From: Pseudeuparius sepicola
Taxonomy: Eukaryota; Arthropoda; Insecta; Coleoptera; Anthribidae
Length of the DNA stretch: 64,000 nt
Assembly: GCA_963920635.1 (NCBI GenBank)
Contig: OY987299.1
Span: forward strand, 20,290,901-20,354,900
Reading direction: 5' to 3'
A program made the translations under genes and the position numbers. The notes under the pieces are model-generated. The model saw only the letters and a list, made by a program, of their open reading frames with translations. It made no database searches and was not told the DNA's origin. Shown piece by piece: positions 18,010-25,430 of the stretch (position 1 is its first letter; each line of letters starts with the position of its first letter).

Positions 18010-18540
18010 TTACAAACACTTATAAATGTATTCTGCAAAAACACATAACTCTACCTGAGGACAGTGCACGGGTTTTCGTAAATTTTGCAAATGTCTTTTA
18101 CATTGATTTTTTTTAACCTGATTATATAATTCAGGATTTTCCCCGACTATAATATCAAATTTGGGACATCCCAGTTGTTCTATATTATAGGCTAAATGTC
18201 CAAATCCTGCTGCCTTTAAGAGATCCAACTCCACATGTCCGCCTTTATAACCAATGTTTTGATCACCTGAATTGAAGCCCAGACGCCGAAATTCTTTGAT
18301 GATGTCGTCTTGCGGTTGGTCGCCTTTCTGATCCTCATATCTCAATCCATGAAGATTGTTAGTGACCCACCTTGCGGTTCTGGCGTCTTTTGAATTGAGA
18401 GCGTAATAGCTTCCAACAGAATAATATTTGGAGGTGGACTGTTTCCATTTCATATCAAATATTCCAAGTTCCTTAACTAAAAATTTTCCGTTGACGTGGA
18501 AACCATCAACATCTACCAAGTATCTTATGGATGGAGTCAT
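18010..18540 (-). CDS. Possible DnaQ/RNase H-fold nuclease-like protein
   Basis: A 176-residue protein from ATG 18540. A GTG-started extension to 18576 lies close to the predicted transcription start and is unlikely. It opens with RYLVDVDGFHVNGKF and continues VKELGIFD, a strand-acid-strand pattern like the first motif of DnaQ-type exonucleases (D10, D12). Later come GYKGGHVELDLLKAAG and, near the end, a cysteine/histidine-rich tail. Similar proteins occur, as I recall, in invertebrate mobile elements. The nuclease reading is tentative. Its TATA box (18592-18599) faces away from that of the next gene. Confidence 0.5.
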   Translation of the reverse strand: MTPSIRYLVDVDGFHVNGKFLVKELGIFDMKWKQSTSKYYSVGSYYALNSKDARTARWVTNNLHGLRYEDQKGDQPQDDIIKEFRRLGFNSGDQNIGYKGGHVELDLLKAAGFGHLAYNIEQLGCPKFDIIVGENPELYNQVKKNQCKRHLQNLRKPVHCPQVELCVFAEYIYKCL

Positions 18541-18591
18541 TTTCTTGAATAGACTTAGACGATTACATTGGTTCACTTAGCTAAAGTGTGC

Positions 18592-18599
18592 CTTTTATA
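18592..18599 (-). promoter_or_regulatory. TATA box of the nuclease-like gene
   Basis: TATAAAAG on the - strand, about 52-59 bp before ATG 18540. It supports that ATG over the upstream GTG. It forms a divergent promoter pair with the TATA box at 18693. Confidence 0.55.
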
Positions 18600-18692
18600 C
18601 CCCTCTTTTAATACGAAAACAGTTTGGCATCATCAGAAAGGGGGGGGGGGGGATCCCCTCCTAGACATCTCGTACAGGTTGATGTTTTAGAC

Positions 18693-18728
18693 TATAAAAA
18701 CTCTGGAGATATCTCAATAGACATCAGT
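18693..18728 (+). promoter_or_regulatory. TATA box plus TCAGT initiator of the CxxC protein gene
   Basis: TATAAAA at 18693-18699 and TCAGT at 18724-18728 put the +1 A (18726) 33 bp after the TATA start. It sets the start codon at 18765 and rules out the upstream TTG frame at 18624. A run of 12-13 G (about 18641-18652) lies between the two divergent promoters. Confidence 0.6.
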
Positions 18729-18764
18729 TACAGTTTTTCTCCAAACAAATTAAATTTAATAACA

Positions 18765-19265
18765 ATGGCTGCCTCCATACATAATTCCCTATACCAACTT
18801 GCGTTAGAAGAAAAAGAAGAGATTGAGAAAACGGTGCCTGCAGAATTGAGAAGAGACATCGACGACATTGACGACGATGATGCTAGTGACGAAGATGAAG
18901 GGGTAGACGTTGGCCGCGATGACTCCGTCGTGGCGAAAAGTGTACCCATTAACCCGACCGAGGGTTATAATAACTGGACAGTGGGGGGCCTCTGTGTATC
19001 TGCCGCATATGTAAAGGTAACAGAAAGGGCGCGTTTGTGCCTAAATTGTTACCGTGCGTATGTGGTAGATTTTACAGAGGTTTCCCTGAATGGTTTCACC
19101 GACAATGCGAAGCATCGGCATGAAACTTTACATTTTTCTTTGACAGAAATGCCTTTGCAAAGATTCATGCGGTGTAGTGCCTGTAAAGAAAAGCTTTACA
19201 TAGCTTTTCGGCAAGACACCTGCTTGATGTGTAAAGCAGGTGCAAAAATTATACCATTATTGTAA
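18765..19265 (+). CDS. Zinc-ribbon-like CxxC protein with acidic N-terminus
   Basis: A 166-residue protein. Residues 30-53 are strongly acidic (DIDDIDDDDASDEDEG). The C-terminal half has three CxxC pairs at 92/95, 137/140 and 153/156 plus histidines around 117-123, fitting one or two zinc-binding sites. Acidic region plus zinc ribbon suggests a transcription or DNA-binding role; this is inference. The promoter directly upstream fixes the start. Codons from about 145 to the stop are part of a 342-bp tandem duplication, so a second, headless copy of the C-terminus lies at 19541-19605. Confidence 0.6.
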   Translation: MAASIHNSLYQLALEEKEEIEKTVPAELRRDIDDIDDDDASDEDEGVDVGRDDSVVAKSVPINPTEGYNNWTVGGLCVSAAYVKVTERARLCLNCYRAYVVDFTEVSLNGFTDNAKHRHETLHFSLTEMPLQRFMRCSACKEKLYIAFRQDTCLMCKAGAKIIPLL

Positions 19266-19881
19266 ATAAAATGTATTATTGTAAATAAAATGTATTATTG
19301 GATAATTCTGTTCTTATTATTATTATTTAAATTAAATTCCTGACTATAAGAAAATAAACGTGAAATAAAATATTTTATTAAAAACTACAGTTTGATACCT
19401 ACAAATGTTCTGGGATTTTAGGTAGTCGCATGCTACTGCTTGTCCGTGTGAGGATGATCGCTATGTAAAATCCCCTGGCTGTATTTTTTACCTTTCTTAC
19501 ATCGCTCAGCCGGAAGTGTGCACGTACGGTTATGCTAAAGCATAGCTTTTCGGCAAGATACATGCTTAATATGTAAAACAGGTGCAAAAACTAGACCATT
19601 GGTATTATTGTAAATGAAATGTATTATTGGATAATTGTTTTATTATTATTATTTAAATTAAATTCTCGAATATAAGAAAATAAACGTTTAATAAAATATT
19701 TACTTAAAAACTACAGTTTGATACTACAAATGTTCTGGGATTTTAGGTATCCGCTTGCTACCGCTTGTCCGTGCGAGTTCGAGCGAGGACGATCGCTATG
19801 TAAAATCCCCTGACTATATTTTTTACCTTTCTTACATCTCCCTCAGCCGGAAGTGTGCACGTACGCTTATGCTAAAGTATG
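19199..19881 (+). repeat. Tandem duplication of a gene 3' end and flank (2 x ~342 bp)
   Basis: Copy 1 is 19199-19540 and copy 2 is 19541-19881. Each runs from the CATAGCTTTTCGGCAAGA block inside the CxxC gene, through its stop and AT-rich flank, to AAGTGTGCACGTACG and ATGCTAAAG. The copies differ by point changes and small indels (copy 2 has an extra stretch near 19773-19785), so the duplication predates the present insertion or has diverged since. Confidence 0.85.
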
Positions 19882-20052
19882 GTCTGCTTAGGAGAAAAAT
19901 ATTACTTTTGTATTTAGCTACCGAGCGACTCTGTATTGCACGTAATAAAATTTTATTGCTTGCTGTTTATAATGGTATTGGGTGAGAAATGAATAACAAA
20001 GCGTTGGTTTAAAACTATGTGTAATATTATATATATATAATTCAACTTATGC

Positions 20053-21168
20053 TTACTTATAACTAGTTAATATTTTATTCACACGCGCTTCATCTATTTC
20101 TATTATACTAATCCTATTTACTAAAATTTTTCTTAATTTATCTAACCTATCTATTTTATTTTTTAAACCAGCCTTGTTTTTGGCCAGCTTATTACTTTGA
20201 AGCTGTAAGACGACAACATTATCTTCCAGCACTTTATTAAGTTCCAAATTGTGACGTCCTCCAGCTGTTGGATCTTCAAAATCGAAGCTGTCATCCGGAA
20301 ACCTGTTTGTGCGGCGCCCCCTGTTATAAACCGCTCTCAACGTCTCCATATTTTTCCCAACAGTCCTCACAGGACTGGAGACGTTCTGCCGGTGGGTTTG
20401 CTCAGACTGAGCAGGCGACGCATGCCCTGCAGGTTGCGCGGGTTGCTCATATTCAGGTGCGGGTTGTTCAGGCTGTACATATGTCAATTGCGCAGGCTGC
20501 ACATGTGCCGATTCGGCAGGTTGTGCAGGCTGTACATATGCCGAATATTCAGGTGCGGGTTGTTCAGGCTGTACATATGTCAATTGCGCAGGCTGCACAT
20601 GTGCCGAATATTCAGGTGCGGGTTGTTCAGGCTGTACATATGTCAATTGCGCAGGCTGCACATGTGCCGATTCGGTAGGTTGTGCAGGCTGTACATATGC
20701 CGATTGTTCATGTGCCAGCTCACGCTCGATCTGCGACACAGCAAACGATGTTGCGCTTCTAATGCTTTCATCGTCCACTTCGGAATACTATAAGTATAAG
20801 ATAAACATTTATTATTTGTTAGAATTCATAAACATGTCTACTTACATGCTCAACATTGTTTTCTTCAGATGAATTTTCAACTGACCCCTCTGCCGCAAGC
20901 GTCTCGATGAGATTATAAGCAGATGGTGACTATAATAATTATTGAATGTTAGTATATCGCAAATAAAAAAATATTTTTCGCATAAGAAAATCTCCAACTT
21001 GCGGCTAACAAGAAAAAAGTTGGCTAAAAATTTTCTGATGCGAAAAAGCAAAATAGTTTCTCGAAGCAAATTGAAATAACGTATTTAATAATTATAAAAA
21101 AATAAGTTTTGACTTACCCTCACAACAGCATTGTAGTGGACAATCGCCTTAGTTTGGAACACACTCAT
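20053..21168 (-). CDS. Two-intron gene with proline/glutamine repeats
   Basis: Three exons read on the - strand: 21168-21118 (17 codons), 20929-20846 (28 codons) and 20787-20053 (244 codons plus stop). Both introns are phase 0 with good ends (AGG/GTAAGT...TATAG; CAT/GTAAGT...TTATAG). Predicted length is 289 residues. The N-terminus is ordered, then acidic. Residues about 70-155 are YVQPAQ/HVQPAQ/PEQPAPEY repeats; a basic stretch follows, and a leucine-rich coiled coil (about 220-270) ends the protein. Repeat proline/glutamine regions plus coiled coil suggest a structural or regulatory scaffold. Family not recognised. Splicing inside a Polinton gene is notable. Confidence 0.72.
20447..20700. 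repeat. In-frame minisatellite in the spliced gene
   Basis: Repeats of a 63-bp block with a related shorter block of about 33 bp (GGCTGTACATATGTCAATTG and TGCACATGTGCCGA segments) encode the QPAQ/QPEQ repeats on the - strand. Copies are nearly identical, so the array was formed or homogenised recently. All lengths are multiples of three. Confidence 0.8.
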
Positions 21169-21473
21169 AATTATAAGCAAAGTAATAAATTTAAAAATAA
21201 CACACGACAAAACTCGAACACAATTCAACAAAATTTAGAAAACTGATGCTTTTGCTGAATTTCTACACCCTTTTGTAGATTTTAAAATGAATGCGTTGGT
21301 GGGGATGGCTCTCAACGTTGCTACTTTTTAATTTAGGCGTTAACTTTGCTCTGGTGGGAGTGGGGGTAACTCCACCCCTTCGGCGTTGCCAAAAAATTTT
21401 CTACTTCAAATTGCTCTATTTTCTAATTAGACGACAACGCTGTTGAGTGGGGATAGGCAATGCTTACGTTAAA
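21169..21473. other. Intergenic region between divergent genes
   Basis: Holds the upstream regions of the spliced gene (-) and the aromatic-repeat gene (+). A clear TATA is present only for the latter. An imperfect inverted motif (CTCAACGTTG near 21312 and CAACGCTGTTGAG near 21435) is visible. No ORF supported. Confidence 0.4.
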
Positions 21474-21508
21474 TATAAAAGGCAGCCACATCCTTAACAA
21501 AATTCACT
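21474..21508 (+). promoter_or_regulatory. TATA box and initiator of the aromatic-repeat gene
   Basis: TATAAAA at 21474-21480 with a TTCACT initiator-like motif about 32 bp downstream (+1 near 21506). The ATG used is then 21585; the upstream in-frame TTG at 21555 is not needed. Confidence 0.5.
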
Positions 21509-21584
21509 AAATTCAATTCAATACAAAGAATTAAATATTGCTTCAGTTAGATAATTGTGGCAAAAGTTTATAACACTCGTTGAG

Positions 21585-22082
21585 ATGTATTCTCAGAATA
21601 AAAGAAAAGTGACAGATGATGGATACAGTGCAGGATGGAGTTCGTATAGTCAGTGGAAAACGGAAGAAAACGCAAATCCAATTAGGCGATTAAGGGACAC
21701 TCATGTGAGGCACTATAATGAAGGTTTATACGCGGGATGGTTTGATCATCAGGCTGGTAAGAATAGGCGTTTTCTGGAGGGTGACGTGAAAATGGATAAA
21801 GTTCAATATGGTGCAGGATATCAAGATGGATGGATCAGATACGGTCAGTGTTTTGCGAACGCTAATGACATTTACATGGCTAAATCTGATATCATTGCAT
21901 ATAATAAGGCGTACTACGCAGGGTGGTTTAATCATCAGCGTCAAATCGAATACGAATCTGGCTATGTGGCAGGGTATTTTCGATTTGCGAATAATGAGGA
22001 CATAATACGAAATCGAACGACTTATAATTATGCATATTATGAAGGCTGGTTCGACCGTCTACGCAGACAACGACAGTGCTAA
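21585..22082 (+). CDS. Aromatic-repeat protein (Y-x-x-G-x-x-x-GW units)
   Basis: A 165-residue protein built from about six degenerate units of 20-30 residues centred on Tyr-x-x-(Gly/Ala)-x-x-x-Gly-(Trp/Tyr): GYSAGWSSY, YNEGLYAGWFDHQ, YGAGYQDGWIRY, YNKAYYAGWFNHQ, YESGYVAGYFRF and YNYAYYEGWFDRL. Odd and even units alternate in a two-unit super-repeat (GWFDHQ/GWFNHQ against GWIRYG/GYFRFA). It is basic, soluble and without signal peptide. I know no family with this exact pattern; a beta-repeat or helical-hairpin binding protein is possible. It has its own promoter and an AATAAA at 22127-22132. Confidence 0.62.
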   Translation: MYSQNKRKVTDDGYSAGWSSYSQWKTEENANPIRRLRDTHVRHYNEGLYAGWFDHQAGKNRRFLEGDVKMDKVQYGAGYQDGWIRYGQCFANANDIYMAKSDIIAYNKAYYAGWFNHQRQIEYESGYVAGYFRFANNEDIIRNRTTYNYAYYEGWFDRLRRQRQC

Positions 22083-22132
22083 TATTTGTATATAAGTTTA
22101 TTGTAACAAAATATATGAATTATTTTAATAAA

Positions 22133-22854
22133 ACAAAACATTAATTAATTTTAGTTTGTTTTATTTATATACTGGTTTCTTGTTTAGTTTTGTTTACCTA
22201 TTCCTTACTAACCCACTTTAAAGCAATATTTTTATCGAGGAATTTTAAGTGGAATATTAATAATGTACACAGTTTTTTTTATCAAAATAACAATAACAGC
22301 AAAATATTCTCATTTAAGTTTTAACATTGAAAGCCTTTTTTTATTAAAATCTCAGGTAGGGTCGCACGAGAAGATTTACAAGCAGGTGAAAATCTAAATA
22401 ATTTGAACAGTCTGCTATAAAACTACCAGGCAGTAAATTTTTATAACATGCCATTTACAGGACTATAAAAAAAAAGTCTGACAAAAAACATTTAAAAGTG
22501 GATCATTGTTATGTAAGATTATCCCTTGAAGGAAGGGTCGCGCAAGAAGATTTAGAAACAGGTGAAAGTCTAAAGAATGTGAACAGCCTGCAATAAAAGT
22601 AAAAGGGGGCAAACTTGTCTGCATTTTTGTTGACTCGGCACAAAAAGATTCAAGGTACTAAAACCAGGTGAAGGTGTAACTAATTTGAACGGTCGGGTGT
22701 AAAACTCTGAAAGGGTTAACTTTCTCTGGAATTATGCCAAAAATGGTTCGAGTCACTATCTGCGCTGGATTGGCTGTTTATAGAATTGTAGGTGGGAACT
22801 GAAAAGCTTCCTCCTACTTAGTAGATCCTTATAAAAGTACTGCATCCAACTGAG
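22133..22854. repeat. Non-coding stretch with three degenerate repeats
   Basis: Diverged copies at 22356-22431, 22532-22600 and 22635-22707 share an AGAAGATTTA...CAGGTGAAA-x-TCTAA...TTGAACAG...TAAAA layout. No ORF is supported here. A TATAAAAG (22830-22837) lies at its right edge. Confidence 0.5.
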
Positions 22855-22978
22855 ACGTTGGCGTCGAAAGTTGGCGTCGAAAGTTGGCGTCTAAAGTGGG
22901 CGGCTTAAGTGGGACTTAAAATGGCTTAAGTGGGACTTAAAATGGGGACTTTACATGGGGAATTTGCATGGGGACTAT
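22855..22978. repeat. Short-unit tandem array (GTTGGCGTCGAAA, AAGTGGGACTTAAAATG)
   Basis: Three GTTGGCGTCGAAA-like units, then two AAGTGGGACTTAAAATGG units, then three CATGGGGA-like units, run one after another with gradual change between unit types. Confidence 0.6.
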
Positions 22979-23302
22979 GTATGGACTTCCTTAGAGGGCA
23001 CAGAAATTATTATTTTTGTTAGAATTTTTATCATTAGGCATTATTATTTTTTGTTTGGAGCTACATCAAGCTGCAAGAAAAAATTGTGTTTGGTTTTAAT
23101 TCAAGTTTCAGTTTTGCACTTTTTTTATACTATTACTTTGTTGTACACCTGCTGGGTAGTTTGTTATTTTATTAATTTACTATGGGTAGAAGAAATGAAA
23201 CATCTCTTATGCTATATATATTTTATTTTTAATTGTTTAAAGTTCTTATTAATTTCATATATATCAATTTCATATTTTAGTTTCTGTAATTTTCGAATGT
23301 GA
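22955..23302 (+). CDS. Doubtful small multi-membrane ORF
   Basis: A 115-codon ATG ORF, strongly hydrophobic with three or more possible membrane segments. It follows a TATAAAAG at 22830 and ends 15 bp before the convergent gene, filling an otherwise empty slot. T-rich DNA readily gives hydrophobic ORFs, and it begins within a tandem array, so it may be chance. Family not recognised. Confidence 0.25.
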   Translation: MGNLHGDYVWTSLEGTEIIIFVRIFIIRHYYFLFGATSSCKKKLCLVLIQVSVLHFFYTITLLYTCWVVCYFINLLWVEEMKHLLCYIYFIFNCLKFLLISYISISYFSFCNFRM

Positions 23303-23317
23303 GACTCCAAAGTATTT

Positions 23318-23638
23318 TTATAGCTGTTCCGGTTCTTGGACGGAAAATTGAATATTAGTTGTTTTCCCGACAGGTCCATAACTAATAAGATAATACTTTC
23401 GCCCGTTGAAAATGTCCTTGTTTACTTGCTCAATTCGTTCTTCTGTAAATTCTACCGTGAACCTTTGCGGTAAAATTGTTTTGAAATCGTCGAATTCCAA
23501 GGATATCTTCTCGCCGAACTTGGTGTTTATTTTCGTAAATGCATGTACCTCAAACTTTCGGTTGACTTCCAAATCTTGGACCCTAATGAATTTCTTCAGG
23601 AACAAACTGTTATTTAAATGGGTCACAAACGATGCCAT
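23318..23638 (-). CDS. Small conserved-type protein at the right end
   Basis: A 106-residue protein from ATG 23638, beta-rich with alternating charged and hydrophobic residues (KFEVHAFTKINTKFGEKISLEF, about 28-49, then LPQRFT). Its pattern resembles small OB-fold-like proteins that I remember as common, unnamed ORFs in insect Polintons; single-strand DNA binding would be reasonable but is not shown. The gene points inward from the right terminal repeat and has its own promoter (TATA 23704-23709). Confidence 0.6.
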   Translation of the reverse strand: MASFVTHLNNSLFLKKFIRVQDLEVNRKFEVHAFTKINTKFGEKISLEFDDFKTILPQRFTVEFTEERIEQVNKDIFNGRKYYLISYGPVGKTTNIQFSVQEPEQL

Positions 23639-23676
23639 ACTTTTAATCTTATTTAGTTAAGTTAAAAGTGAGAACT

Positions 23677-23709
23677 GTGTACTTTACCAATCAACCATCG
23701 AAATATATA
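23677..23709 (-). promoter_or_regulatory. TATA box and CACAGT initiator at the right end
   Basis: On the - strand TATATA (23709-23704) is followed by an ACAGT initiator with +1 near 23678, about 31 bp away. Together with the TATA box at 4581, each end of the Polinton has an inward promoter just inside its terminal repeat. Confidence 0.5.
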
Positions 23710-23766
23710 CTAAAAAAAGTGGAGGGGATCCCCCCACACAAATCCCCCCCCACCGCTAGATTTTAT

Positions 23767-23873
23767 CCCCGAAAACCCTATGCGGATCCTGGCTCAGGCT
23801 CAAAACCCTTATGCGGAAGCTGGCTCACATATGGCGGCCATCTTTGAGCCAGGATCCGCTTTACTTAACTACT
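23767..23873 (-). repeat. Right terminal inverted repeat of the Polinton
   Basis: Reverse complement of 4461-4567 with one mismatch in 107 bp, ending TTAACTACT. It is followed directly by the second GATGGG target duplication (23874-23879). Confidence 0.95.
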
Positions 23874-23879
23874 GATGGG
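23874..23879. repeat. Target-site duplication, right copy (GATGGG)
   Basis: Second copy of the 6-bp duplication, directly after the right terminal repeat. The length fits integration by a retroviral-type integrase of the Polinton class. Confidence 0.93.
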
Positions 23880-24488
23880 GTAATTATCTTATGGCCTGCT
23901 ATGATTTTTTAAAATTGCTAATTTTCAAGAAACCCTATTAGGGATTTTTTTACGACAAAATGTTATTACGAAAACTTGTTCAGAATGAAAAATTGAGTAG
24001 ATTTGCAAAAAGTCTAGGCCTACTTTGATTTTTAGCTTTTTCGCCTTTTTCTCCCACTTTTTTCTTAGAAATGTGTCCTTTCTGGAGCTTTCACGTCAAA
24101 ATATTATTAAGGAAACTTAATCATCGTGAAAAAATAAAATTTTGACGTCAAAGCTCCAGAAAGGACACTTTCCTAAGAAAAAAGTGAGAGATAAATCTAA
24201 AAATCAAAGTAGGCCTAGACTTTTGAAATTTTGCAAATCTACTCAATTTTTCATTCTGAACAAGTTTTCGTAATAACATTTTGTCGTAAAAAAATCCTTA
24301 ACGAGGTTTCTTGAAAATTTGCTAATTTAAAAAATCATAGCAGGCCATGAAATAATTACCCCATCCAAATACCACCACCTATGCGATACTCTCCCTTGGT
24401 ACTACCAATAAAAAAAATAGAGACCATTTGTTTTCCTTGCCCTTCATATATTTCTGAAGTGTCCAGTATCAAATTGGGACACACTGTA

Positions 24489-25010
24489 GGTACCTATAAA
24501 TGGGGCTCATATTTGGTGGAGGTACTTAACCGGGTACAAGGTATCCCCCTGTATGTTAAAATCTGCCGCGCTTTAGTAAATGCCGAATTCCCGCTTGGGC
24601 TCCCCTATTAGAAGATATCGAGGGAGATACTTTAAAACAATGGAATCCAGCACGTAAATAAACAGACCCAATTACACCAAGTCATTTTCGTATAATTCCA
24701 CGCTGACCGACGCGTTTTAAACCTATTATTATACATTTTTGCTGCCCCATATACTCCTGACAACAAGTTATTGCGGTGTTTTGCCTCCAAATTGCTTTCA
24801 TCAGTTTTCTCGTAAGGAAAACGCGGCCCGAATAAATCTAGTTTATTGCCGCTTCCTCGTAATCCCAAATTTTGTGTTTTGTGGTTTTATTACGAAAAAT
24901 TTATAAACGTTAATAAATAATTATCAGCTATGTAAGGCTCTGTGGGTGCAATGGTCACATTGTCATGAGAGATAGTAATTATTGTTTTAAGTTTTTTGTA
25001 TAAATACAGG
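24489..25010. other. No gene recognised
   Basis: AT-rich DNA between two MITEs, without a supported ORF. Confidence 0.4.
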
Positions 25011-25014
25011 GTGT

Positions 25015-25430
25015 CTAAGGAAGAACTGCCGTTGCTTTTGACTCAAAAAGTAAGAAAATAATCGTACTTAACACTACATTATGAGACACCCTGCGAATGT
25101 GGGAAAGTTCAATATTAATACATTTAAATGTTGGTCTACCGTCCTTTTAGAAGGGGATCTACTTTAGTGGGATGTGTTGATATTTTGATAATAAATAAAT
25201 ACAGAGTGTGACTAAAAACATACATTAAAAATTAAATTGAAAAAATCGTTAATAGTTAGTTTTTACAAGTGGAAATCCCCTATTCTTATAATTTTATCTT
25301 TTTAAGCATAAAAATAAGAGTAAGTGTATAAGATTGTCTCTTCCAAAGTGCGCTGCAACATTTTCAAAATTTTTCAAAGTCTATTTTTCGAGAAATAGAT
25401 CGCGGCAGTTCGTCGTGGGACGCCCTGTAT
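25015..25430. mobile_element. TACAGGGTG-type MITE
   Basis: Ends TACAGGGTGTCT...GAACTGCCG and the reverse complement of TACAGGGCGTCC...GAACTGCCG. Diverged ends of about 28 bp, TA-flanked, about 416 bp. Confidence 0.6.

Larger units (their letters stand above)
4461..23873. mobile_element. Complete Polinton/Maverick (endogenous polintovirus)
   Basis: A 19,413-bp element bounded by 107-bp terminal inverted repeats and flanked by a perfect 6-bp duplication GATGGG (4455-4460 and 23874-23879). It carries the diagnostic Polinton set: protein-primed type PolB, retroviral-like integrase, A32-type packaging ATPase, adenain-like protease, and penton- and major-capsid-like proteins. A 6-bp duplication and 5'-AG termini are known traits of the group; the repeats are short for it. 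Most genes look open and undamaged, with one possible frameshift (zinc finger/ATPase). The near-identical terminal repeats suggest recent insertion. The phospholipase A2-like minor capsid protein resembles arthropod adintovirus-type Polintons. Confidence 0.96.
4325..24488. mobile_element. Foldback MITE split by the Polinton
   Basis: The outer ends read TACAGTATGTCCCAATTTG (4325-) and the reverse complement of TACAGTGTGTCCCAATTTG (to 24488). The left arm is 4325-4460 continued at 23880-24105; the right arm is 24125-24488. Without the Polinton the element is about 745 bp, nearly all inverted repeat. The ends fit a TA-flanked, mariner-like MITE family represented several times in the window. The arms carry a core (AAATCAAAGTAGGCCTAG) shared with foldbacks near 49 kb. 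Confidence 0.85.

Noticed and set aside
20251..20793. 180-codon + strand ORF opposite the spliced gene
   Set aside because: Antisense shadow of the repeat-coding exon; its repeats are the complement of the QPAQ units.
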